In this document: positions 16,067 to 23,427 of the stretch, in pieces
How the letters are laid out: each line of letters opens with the position of its first letter
How positions within the stretch are numbered: the first letter of the stretch is position 1
Source: CAYMCJ01 sp964388985
GTDB lineage: Bacteria; Patescibacteriota; Patescibacteriia; Patescibacteriales; CAYMCJ01
Direction of reading: 5' to 3'
DNA length: 26,705 nt
Assembly (NCBI GenBank): GCA_964388985.1
Contig: CAYMCJ010000008.1
Coordinates: 1 to 26,705, forward strand
Translations under genes and position numbers: made by a program
Notes under the pieces: generated by a model
Told to the model about the DNA's origin: nothing
The model's input: the letters and a program-made list of their open reading frames with translations, nothing else
Database searches by the model: none

Positions 16067-16546
16067 TTATAATATTCCCTTAATATCATCAATTTCTAAA
16101 AGAGTTTTATGGTCGCAATAATGGTTATGATAACTGCTATAAAAATATTTTTCCATATCATTAACAATTTTATGCTTTTGCGCGTTTAAATTAGTATATT
16201 TTACTTTCCGTAAAAAAAATTTTTTAGAAACAATTGCTTTAGGCCAACAGCTACGGCACCATAATTTTTGATATTGGTCATTAACATCCTGAGCGGTTAT
16301 TTCTAATTTTTTTAACAAATCATATTGTTTGTCTATTTTAAGCTGTTGCAAAATTTTATTGGCTGTAAATCTTTTAAAGTCTCTTATTATATCGGCCAAA
16401 CTATACTGATCTAAAATTTTTATAACTAAATGAAGGTGATTTATTAAAATTGTATAAGCAAAAATTTTCCATCCTTTATTTTTACGGCAAAATTTTAAAC
16501 TATCTAAAATTACCTGATAATACTTTCTATTTCTAAAAACTACCAC
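16067..16546 (-). CDS. REP-associated Y1 transposase, N-terminally short
   Basis: 159 residues of the REP-associated tyrosine transposase (RAYT) branch of Y1 HUH enzymes. Visible features are YYQVILDSLKFCRKNKGWKIFAY, the HUH motif H37-L-H39 in INHLHLVI, the helix ADIIRDFKRFTANKIL, a WCRSCWPKAIV segment, and Y117 in KVKYTNLNAQKHKIV, equivalent to the family's catalytic Y in YIHxNP. Normal RAYTs have about 20-30 more residues before the first motif (a strand like YFxTxTV). Here the frame has a TAG six codons before the only usable start, a GTG at 16546. It is therefore either 5'-truncated or begins at a poor start and may be inactive. The asparagine-proline after the tyrosine is also altered. 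It differs clearly in sequence from the transposase at 14758-15174. Confidence 0.7.
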   Translation of the reverse strand: MVVFRNRKYYQVILDSLKFCRKNKGWKIFAYTILINHLHLVIKILDQYSLADIIRDFKRFTANKILQQLKIDKQYDLLKKLEITAQDVNDQYQKLWCRSCWPKAIVSKKFFLRKVKYTNLNAQKHKIVNDMEKYFYSSYHNHYCDHKTLLEIDDIKGIL

Positions 16547-16705
16547 TAAACTTTTTATCTATCCTCTCAAATATTTAAAACAACTATAAATAATGACCAG
16601 CTAAATTTAACATAGCCATTACTTTTTAAATATTTAAAATATTTAAATGCATTTAATTTTTTATTCCAATTAACGGTTGCAATAAAAATTCGGGTAATGC
16701 CAAAA

Positions 16706-17290
16706 TTAATCTTCGTCAATTCTTTTAACTTCTCCCGTCTTAAAAACTTCACCTAAGGCTGTTTCTTCGGCTAAAATACTAACTAATTTTGACAAACGAT
16801 TGGCTCTTCTCCTCATCTGTTCTTCAGTCACAGGATTAATTTCTTCAATGGCCGCCTTAAGAAAATCATCTTTGTCTTTAATCCCGAGTTTATTGGCATA
16901 TTTAGAAAATTTTTCCCTAAGTTCATCATTATTTTCCCCTCTGTCATAACGTCCGCCGCAACCGGTAATTGAACCGACAATTTCACCTTTTACTTTAATC
17001 GGAACCCATAAAGAAGCATAGCCGGCATGGCAATCCATAAAAATAGCTTCCCTTTGCTTTTTAATTAAAGAGAGGGCGGTTTTGTAAGCTTTTTCGCATT
17101 CTTCCTTGCCTTTTTTAGTGGCCATAATTAAACCGCAAACTCTTCTTTGCCCGCTCATTACAGTAACTAATTCGCCTTCTTTGTCAGTCGTCACAATTTG
17201 ACCGCCGACATTCTCGGCAAAATCATCTTGAAGTTTCTGCAAATTTCTTAAAAACCATTGAGCCTCTTTGGAATATTGTTTTTTGTCCAT
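16706..17290 (-). CDS. stand-alone PocR-type sensory domain protein
   Basis: 194 residues that look like one PocR ligand-binding domain. Matching features are LQKLQDDFAENVGGQIVTTDKEGE near the start, C52 in RRVCGLIM, C65 in KGKEECEKAY, C87-H88 in MDCHAGYASLWVPIKVKGEIVGSITGCG, and C111. PocR domains bind small hydrocarbon derivatives or a metal through such cysteines and normally sit in front of a histidine kinase or AraC-type regulator. Here there is no output domain; the tail (~150-194) is a charged helix that could dimerise or contact a partner. It appears to be monocistronic, with an AT-rich 270-base region upstream. A redox, metal or metabolite sensor acting through protein contact is the best guess. 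Confidence 0.75.
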   Translation of the reverse strand: MDKKQYSKEAQWFLRNLQKLQDDFAENVGGQIVTTDKEGELVTVMSGQRRVCGLIMATKKGKEECEKAYKTALSLIKKQREAIFMDCHAGYASLWVPIKVKGEIVGSITGCGGRYDRGENNDELREKFSKYANKLGIKDKDDFLKAAIEEINPVTEEQMRRRANRLSKLVSILAEETALGEVFKTGEVKRIDED

Positions 17291-17560
17291 ATTTTTTAAA
17301 TTAATTAAATTAATAATATCATCGACCTTTATTATATTATAAAATAATCGAAAAGATAAAAACGGAAAAAATCAAAACCCCGCTCATATTTTCTTTTTAT
17401 TTAACAAAACCGGCAAAATATCAATAAATTTTATGGCAAGAAAAAAGATTCCCCCATATTTTTGAACTTTATTTAATGTCATAAATAAATTCAATACTGG
17501 AGCGGCCGGGGATGAAATCCGGTTCTCACGGCATATAATCCGTAATTTAAAAATTCATTA
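17291..17560. other. 270-base intergenic region with a GC-rich patch
   Basis: No supported gene. Most is AT-rich. A GC-rich patch at ~17497-17542 contains a 17-base hairpin with CCGG ends and a second hairpin (CACGG/CCGTA type) and stands out from its surroundings. The minus-strand frame of the 17561 gene stays open here after three successive stop codons (TAG, TAA, TGA at 17563-17555), giving a hydrophobic 32-residue open stretch from an internal ATG, but nothing supports its translation. Confidence 0.4.
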
Positions 17561-18436
17561 CTAGCTTTTCCAGTCTTTGGTCCAATATTCAATGCCTCTC
17601 ATTGTTTTAAAAGCATCGGCCGGCAGGCCCAAAAAATATCTTTTTCCGTCTCCGGCCACATACCAGGCCTCGCCGTTTTGTTCAACCTGCAATAATATTT
17701 CACCTTTCTGATTGTTAGCGAAATTTATATCAATATTAAGCATCCCCGCCCCGAGCGGATTATAACCATCCAGTATTTCATCTTTATCGCTAAAACTGTC
17801 GCCGTCAGTATCTTTCTTATTTTTATCGGTCCCAAGCGAATCTTCAATAACATTGGACAAACCGTCTTCGTCAGTATCGGTTCCCTCCAAATTGGCTTCA
17901 GCCAAAGGAATTTTTACTAAATTGTCATTAGTTATTCCTTTGCCTAACTTGACTATCAAGCCGTAAATATTGGCGTCGGACAAATTTAAATTAACCTGGC
18001 ATTGTTCATACCCTTCTTTAATTTCAACCTTTTCCAAAGCGACTCCTTTTAATTCATCTGTTTTTTTAGTCAACTCATTTTCCAGCTCGGATAATTCTTT
18101 GCTTTTTGACGACAAATCATCCCGCACGATTTTTAACTCTTCCCCTTTTTCCACCAGACTACCCTCGGTTTTGGATAAATCCCCCTTTGCCTTTTCAAAC
18201 TCCTGATTTATATCGGTAATTTCCAATAATAAAGCGGAATTAGCATTATATATTTTTATAATCACGCCGATCATCCCAAAAAAAACTAAAGATATGATAC
18301 CGTAAAAAAACCATCTTTGATATCTTCTAAATGAAATTTCTCTGGGCAATTGCTCTTCTTGAATAATTTCTTTTCCGCAAAATGGGCACATTTGCGAATC
18401 ATCGGGAATTTGTTTTTTACAATTTAAGCAAATCAT
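17561..18436 (-). CDS. zinc-ribbon, membrane, coiled-coil and TSP3-repeat protein
   Basis: 291 residues. Cytoplasmic start: a zinc ribbon with C3/C6 and C17/C20 (CLNCKKQIPDDSQMCPFC). One transmembrane helix at ~42-62 (FFYGIISLVFFGMIGVIIKI) is followed by a long charged coiled coil (~70-150) that should project outward. Then GKGITNDNLVKIP (164-177), thrombospondin-type-3 calcium repeats (~187-228: DTDEDGLSN, GTDKNKKDTDGDSFSDKDE), and a C-terminal tyrosine-rich module (GEAWYVAGDGKRYFLGLPADAF, 255-276). The last two elements are also found, in the opposite order, in the surface protein at 20723-22547. The protein could link a cytosolic sensing or scaffold domain to the outer surface. Its end is abrupt: after DAFKTMRG the usual GIGITN continuation is replaced by IEYWTKDWKS. 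Three stops in a row follow. Confidence 0.78.
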   Translation of the reverse strand: MICLNCKKQIPDDSQMCPFCGKEIIQEEQLPREISFRRYQRWFFYGIISLVFFGMIGVIIKIYNANSALLLEITDINQEFEKAKGDLSKTEGSLVEKGEELKIVRDDLSSKSKELSELENELTKKTDELKGVALEKVEIKEGYEQCQVNLNLSDANIYGLIVKLGKGITNDNLVKIPLAEANLEGTDTDEDGLSNVIEDSLGTDKNKKDTDGDSFSDKDEILDGYNPLGAGMLNIDINFANNQKGEILLQVEQNGEAWYVAGDGKRYFLGLPADAFKTMRGIEYWTKDWKS

Positions 18437-18530
18437 ATATTGTTTAAAAGATTATTTTATATTTATAAAATACAAAATATTCCTCCTATTTTTTAAATAT
18501 TTTAATAAATCATAATAATTTTATACCAAA

Positions 18531-20622
18531 CTATTGAAGTTGTTTCCCCTGCTCTACTTCTATTATAAAATTATTTACATTTGTTTGCAAGCTCGGATCC
18601 AATTCGGCCGCCTTTTCAGCCGCCCCAACGGCCTTATCGCTCCTACCGGCCTCGGCATACATCTTGGCCAGATTTATCCAAACATTAACGTTATTGCTTT
18701 CCAGCTGAGAAAGTCTTTCGTAAAGCGAAATTATTTTATTAATATCTTCTTTCCCAATGTAATAATTGATTAAATTTTTGATAAAATCAACCGAACTGAA
18801 TATTCCCGCTCCTCCCATATCCAAACATTGGTCCATTTCCTTGAAAGCATCATCATTTTGTCCCACTATAAAATAAACTCTGGCTAACTGGCAGGAGCTG
18901 TCATAATAATCCTCATTCAAACTTTTTGCGTATTTAAGAGTGTCAATTGCGTTTTCTTTTTCGCCGCGCGTTAAATATATCTGCGACTTCATAAAATATA
19001 CCGGCACCCGGCCCGGGCTGGCGGCAATTGATTCATTTATGGCTTCCAGCGCCTGGTCGGAATAATAAAATAATTTGTCTGGATTGCCCGAATTAAATCT
19101 GGCCGCTACATCTAAAATTTGCGCCAGCTGCATCTGCATCATACTGTCCTGTTTATTATATTCAATATTTTTTTTGGCTTGCTCTATGGTATAATCCAAA
19201 ATATCCTCGGCCTTCTGCCGGTCAATACCGTCAAGCAGCTCGGAGGCGGACGCGACTGAGCGGACCAGGCTGGAACGGCTGTCTCTGTCCAAGATAGTAT
19301 TATAACTCAAGGCCTGTTTGTAATCATCCACTCCCTTGACAATATCCCCCTGGGCCAGCGATATCTGGCCATTGATTGTGCCTGACAGCATTTTTAACGG
19401 CTTAATATTATATTGATATATTATTAAAAACATTATCAGACCAACGAAAATTAAAGTAAATATTTCTTTATTCTCCAAAGGCTTATCTTTATATAAATAA
19501 TTTACTATTGACCTGGTTTTTTCTTTAAACCGCTCTATAACTTTATTATCTTTGTTAACCAGCCAGCAAATATAGCCCAAGGCCACCATTAGAGAAATAT
19601 AAGTTACCAGGGCATCAAACACCACTAAATTTTGGATAAAATAAGCGATAATCAAACAACTCAAGAGAGCAAAATCCGTCAAATTAATATTTTTTTTCTT
19701 AAAGCCGCTTATTAAATAAAAAAAGGCGGCCGCAAAAACCGATAAATACGTAATTGCGCCGACCAGACCCGTAGTTGAAGCAATATCAATCAAATTATTA
19801 TGCGCTCTGTCAAAATAAGTTTCGCTCCGGGTATAATTATAAAAAATAGGGTCAAAATATTTATCAAAAGTAATGGCAAAATTACCGTTCCCGGTGCCTA
19901 AAATCGGATGGTTCCCAAAATCCAGCCAAGCTGTTTTCCAGGAAATAAATCTTGTATTCATCGTAGCATCGGACAATGAAATATGCGTTATTCTTGATAA
20001 AAATGGACTATTTTCTACTAATGAGGTATTTTTAAATGAAAACAGCAATAAAATTAAAATAACCAAAGTTATTGAAGAAATTAAACAAAATTTCTTAATC
20101 TTGGCGCTTCGGCTAAAAATAGCATACAAAAATAATAAAACTAAAGTTCCGGCGCCAAAGCCCAAATACGCCCCCCTGGTGCCGGAAAAAATCAAGGCGA
20201 TAAAAATAAAAAACAAAGTTGCTAAATATAAAATCCGCTTACCCCAGTCTTGTTCGCGAAAAAATAAAATAAGAACAAAACATATATTAAAAATCGCATA
20301 AGCGCCGACATAAGCCGCATTGCCGATGGTGGATATAATTCTGTCTTTCCCCCACGGACTGTCAAAAATTTCCAGCCTTTGGCCAATACCGTAAAGGCTC
20401 ACCAATGCCGCCACGATAACCGAAGCCAAAAACAAATTTTTCCAGTCCTGTCTTGTCCGCATTACTGTTATAATAATAAAATAAAAAGCCAAAAAATGAA
20501 GGAGGTGAAATACACCGAGCATTCTTTCTACGTCGCCCCAGAAGCTTAAATTAAAATCAACACCGGTAAAACAGGATAACATCATGGCCGCGAAAAAACA
20601 CACTAAACCAATGGTTATCCAT
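18531..20622 (-). CDS. O-antigen ligase-like protein with TPR tail (5'-truncated at gap)
   Basis: About 696 C-terminal residues are visible; the start is lost in the N run. The first ~430 residues are polytopic membrane sequence with the O-antigen ligase/polymerase (Wzy_C, WaaL/PglL-like) signature: SFWGDVERMLGVFHLLHF, FSGTRGAYLGFGAG with the family's essential-type arginine, HPILGTGNGNFAITFDKYF, and FDRAHNNLIDIASTTGLVG with the conserved histidine in the large periplasmic-type loop. A last helix (EIFTLIFVGLIMFLIIYQYNI) leads to ~250 extracytoplasmic residues of TPR repeats ending near LDPSLQTNVNNFI. It is a paralogue of the protein at 23428-25728. Family members join or polymerise lipid-linked glycans or transfer them to lipid or protein. 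The upstream part attached across the gap belongs to a different protein. Confidence 0.85.
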
Positions 20623-20722
20623 NNNNNNNNNNNNNNNNNNNNNNNNNNNNNNNNNNNNNNNNNNNNNNNNNNNNNNNNNNNNNNNNNNNNNNNNNNNNNN
20701 NNNNNNNNNNNNNNNNNNNNNN
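20623..20722. other. assembly gap (100 N)
   Basis: Exactly 100 N, the conventional filler for a gap of unknown length. Before the gap (minus-strand reading) the sequence is a TSP3 repeat of a surface protein; after it the sequence is already inside membrane helices of an O-antigen ligase. At least the end of one gene and the start of another are missing here. Confidence 0.97.
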
Positions 20723-22547
20723 TCGGATTATATAAATTTTCCAACTCGGCCTTGTCTTCATACCCGTCTCCGTCGGTATCTTTTTTATTTTTATCTGTTC
20801 CAATCGCATCTTCAAACATATCGGGCAAACCGTCATTGTCAGCATCATTTCCGGTTAAATTACTCAAACCCACCTGAATTTTTTCCAAATTATTATTGGT
20901 AATTCCAATCCCCCGGCTTCTCATTACGGAAAAAGCGTCGGCGGGCCGGCCCAAATAATACATCTCTTCACTGCCGGGGTTTATATAATAAGCCTCGCCG
21001 TTGGATTCAACTTTCAAAACAATCTTGCCTTTCAAAGAATTATATAAATTTTTATTGGTGATAGCTATTTTCGCGGCAGTTTCCCCGGAAATATCCGGCT
21101 GGGCGGGATTATTGTCCTGGTCATCGTTGTCCCCGTTCCCATCGTCTCCCTGGTCATCGCTTTCGGCGGATTCTATTATGAAATTCGCTACTTCTGATTT
21201 ATATACTATCCCGGAAGAACTGGTTGATTCAATATAATATTCATATTCCCCGGCCGCCAAGTCGTTAACAGCAACCTCGTGGGATTGACTTAAATCGCCG
21301 GAACCGACTTTTTTATACTCGCCTCCCCCTTTAAGACGGTAATAAAGATATCCGGAAGAAAGCAAATTGGTTGACCAATTAACCAGGGCGGTATTGTTAT
21401 CCAAATACATACTTAAATCCACACTTAAACATAGGCTATCGTCAAACAGGGTAATAAAATCATAATAAACGGTATTTTTTGTTACGGTATCATTCTGAGC
21501 CAATATTCTATAATAATAGGTAGTATTTTTTCCCAAATTATCAATGGTTGCCTGATGCTCTGTCAAAAATTCAGAAATTGCAATCTGCTTTTCATAAAAT
21601 TCATAACTACTCTTATAATTAATCCAACCGATGGTTGCTTTGCTGGTTTTCCATTTAACCATAACCGAGGACGAACTAATAGGAGATAAAACCACATTAG
21701 TTATGCTGAAATCGTCTCTTTCCCCCGTTGTCAAATAAACGACTACGACCGTTGAAGTCGCATTATTGGTTTCATTAGTTTCAATCACCGCGTTATTTCT
21801 ATCAGCCTGAAAACTCAAGCTATTATCGCCATATTTATAAAACCGGCCGCTATAAACATATTTAAATTCTTCTCCCGGCTCAAGCGGGCTGGCGGTTGTC
21901 GGGTAATTATCATATAGCCTGCTTTCTATGGTAAAACCCGAAAATGAAATAAATATATCATTCTCCGCCAATCCGGCGCTGTCGGTTAAACTAACCGAAT
22001 CATTATTTTTTATTGTTACGGTTATTGTAACATCGGCATTCACGAGCGGCTCGTCTTCACTCAACTCAATTTTTTCAACATAAATATCAATATCGCCGAA
22101 ACCAACAATATTAATGGTTTTACTGACCGAATTATTATTCTCATCGCCTTCGTTCATTTCATTGTTAAAATCAACGGCAAAAGACAGGGCTGACTCGCCT
22201 TCTTTTATAAAATAACCTTCAAACGTATAATAAAGATATCCGCCGGCCAAAACCGGAATTCCCAAAGACGGAAACGGAGCGGTCAATTTGGTTTTAATAA
22301 AATTCTCAAAACTATAATTATATGTAGTTAATCCAAGGGTTGAATAAAGATTTTTAGTCCCGTTGTTCTTTATTTTTATTGTAATAATGCAATTCTGATT
22401 CAAAGCCGGTTCTTCCGGACTCACTGTCATTGATTCTACCACCAAATCATAATCAGCTTCATCGGCGCTAACAATATTAATGCCAAAACAAAAAACAAAC
22501 AAAACAACAATTAAAAAAATAAAATAATTTTTTTTTGCAAAAGCCAT
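20723..22547 (-). CDS. exported CARDB/FN3/TSP3 surface protein (3'-truncated at gap)
   Basis: 608 N-terminal residues are visible. Residues 1-28 are a signal peptide ending near IVSADEA. Two CARDB-type adhesion domains follow (~32-148 and ~152-270), with the paired patterns PEEPALNQNCIITIKIKNNG and EDEPLVNADVTITVTIKNN, each closing with NNxVSKTI/NNATSTVVV. Two fibronectin-III-like domains (~277-366 and ~372-457) come next, then a very acidic Asp/Asn/Gly linker (461-482). A tyrosine-rich module (507-557: GEAYYINPG, YYLGRPADAFSVMRSRGIGITNNNLEKI) and TSP3 calcium repeats (~568-608) run into the gap. It is probably a calcium-binding surface or adhesion protein. The module and repeats also appear in the 17561-18436 protein. 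The ATG at 22547 lies 31 bases after the TPR gene stop, so the two are likely co-transcribed. Confidence 0.85.
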
Positions 22548-22578
22548 AAATTTTAAATATATTATAAAAGTAAACTAT

Positions 22579-23181
22579 CTATTGGCCAATTCTTTCTAGA
22601 TAATCTTCTTTTCTCTTCTCTAAAAAATCGGGAGATAATACAACTCTGTTTATGCCCTCGTCATAAACGGCAAGAATCTCTTCTTTAGTTTTGCCCATTT
22701 TATATTCATATAACTCAGCCAATAAAACATAATGGGAAACTTCGCCGGGCGCAACCGTAATCGCTTCTCTATAATAATCCTCTGCCAGCCCGTAATCTTC
22801 CAAATATTTTGCCATATTTCCGGCATTAACTATAAATACCGTATTTTTTCGGTCTGTTATTTCAACTCCTTTTTCATAAACAGCCAAGGCATTTTTGTAA
22901 TAGATTTTGTAATCTTCAATTTTTAAATCATTAACTCTATCAGCTAAACTTTTCCAAGCCAAACCTAAAACCAAATAGCTGCTAACATTGGTTTTGTCTT
23001 TATTTAATTCTTCCTCTTCTTTGAGCACGTCATCAATATAAGAGGCCAGTTGCGGCTGCTCCTGCTTTAATTTTTTTAATTGGTTTGACATATTTTCTGC
23101 CTGATTATAATAAAAAAAATACCAACCCAAAAAAATAACTAATAATAACGCTAAAACAGCAATAATAATTTTTTTATTCAT
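22579..23181 (-). CDS. membrane-anchored TPR protein
   Basis: 200 residues. KK-rich start and a transmembrane helix at ~4-24 (IIIAVLALLLVIFLGWYFFY), then a charged helix (29-62) and three to four tetratricopeptide-like helical pairs: YYKNALAVYEKGVEI (~94-108), AKYLEDYGLAEDYYREAITVAPGEV (~124-148) and LAELYEYKMGKTKEEILAVYDEGI (~153-177). TPRs bind protein partners; the anchor would place them on the outer face of the membrane. Gene order between a ligase/TPR gene upstream and a surface-protein gene 31 bases downstream suggests a role in assembling or exporting surface proteins or glycans, but this is context only. The ATG at 23181 immediately precedes the membrane helix. The mobile element at 23196-23412 sits in its upstream region and may have changed its promoter. 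Confidence 0.8.
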   Translation of the reverse strand: MNKKIIIAVLALLLVIFLGWYFFYYNQAENMSNQLKKLKQEQPQLASYIDDVLKEEEELNKDKTNVSSYLVLGLAWKSLADRVNDLKIEDYKIYYKNALAVYEKGVEITDRKNTVFIVNAGNMAKYLEDYGLAEDYYREAITVAPGEVSHYVLLAELYEYKMGKTKEEILAVYDEGINRVVLSPDFLEKRKEDYLERIGQ

Positions 23182-23195
23182 ATTTTTAACAATTA

Positions 23196-23412
23196 TAGAA
23201 CTTACGCGCTTAAATATTATTTTTTGTTTTCACGTTTTCTAAAAAGCATCTGCAAAAATTGTTATATTGCTAAATTGTTATATTGTTAGGCAAAGAATAA
23301 AGTAAAAAATAATATAACAATGAAACAATTGAACAATCCCGAGTGCTTAGGGATCAAATTAAAAAATTTATTCTTGATATACTGATAATAATTCGCAAAC
23401 GCGTAAGTCCTA
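23196..23412. mobile_element. 217-bp MITE-like element with TA target duplication
   Basis: Terminal inverted repeats GAACTTACGCGCTT (23198-23211) and, as its inverse complement, GGACTTACGCGTTT (23397-23410) match at 12 of 14 positions. The dinucleotide TA flanks both outer ends (23196-23197, 23411-23412), as expected for IS630/Tc1-type target duplication. The interior has no coding capacity. It holds a second inverted pair (TTGTTATATT/AATATAACAA) and a 12-base direct repeat ATTGTTATATTG. It is therefore a non-autonomous element, to be mobilised by a transposase encoded elsewhere. It separates the ligase/TPR gene from the next gene of the unit. Confidence 0.72.
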
Positions 23413-23427
23413 AATTTTTTGTTTTTA

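Noticed and set aside
16567..16752. 61-codon minus-strand open frame upstream of the second transposase
   Set aside because: It overlaps the PocR gene end, is dominated by AT-rich repeats and matches no family; at most a remnant of the transposase N-terminal region.
17497..17542. tRNA-like T-arm read on the minus strand (CCGGA, TTTCATC, CCCGG followed by CCGCTCCA)
   Set aside because: No matching 5' acceptor strand, no D arm and a T-loop with wrong bases at key positions.
19873..20301. 142-codon plus-strand open frame
   Set aside because: It lies opposite the ligase membrane region, has no family features and is a shadow of the real gene.
18531..22547. A single 1338-residue protein across the N run
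   Set aside because: The two halves belong to different families and the gap length is arbitrary; annotated as two partial genes.
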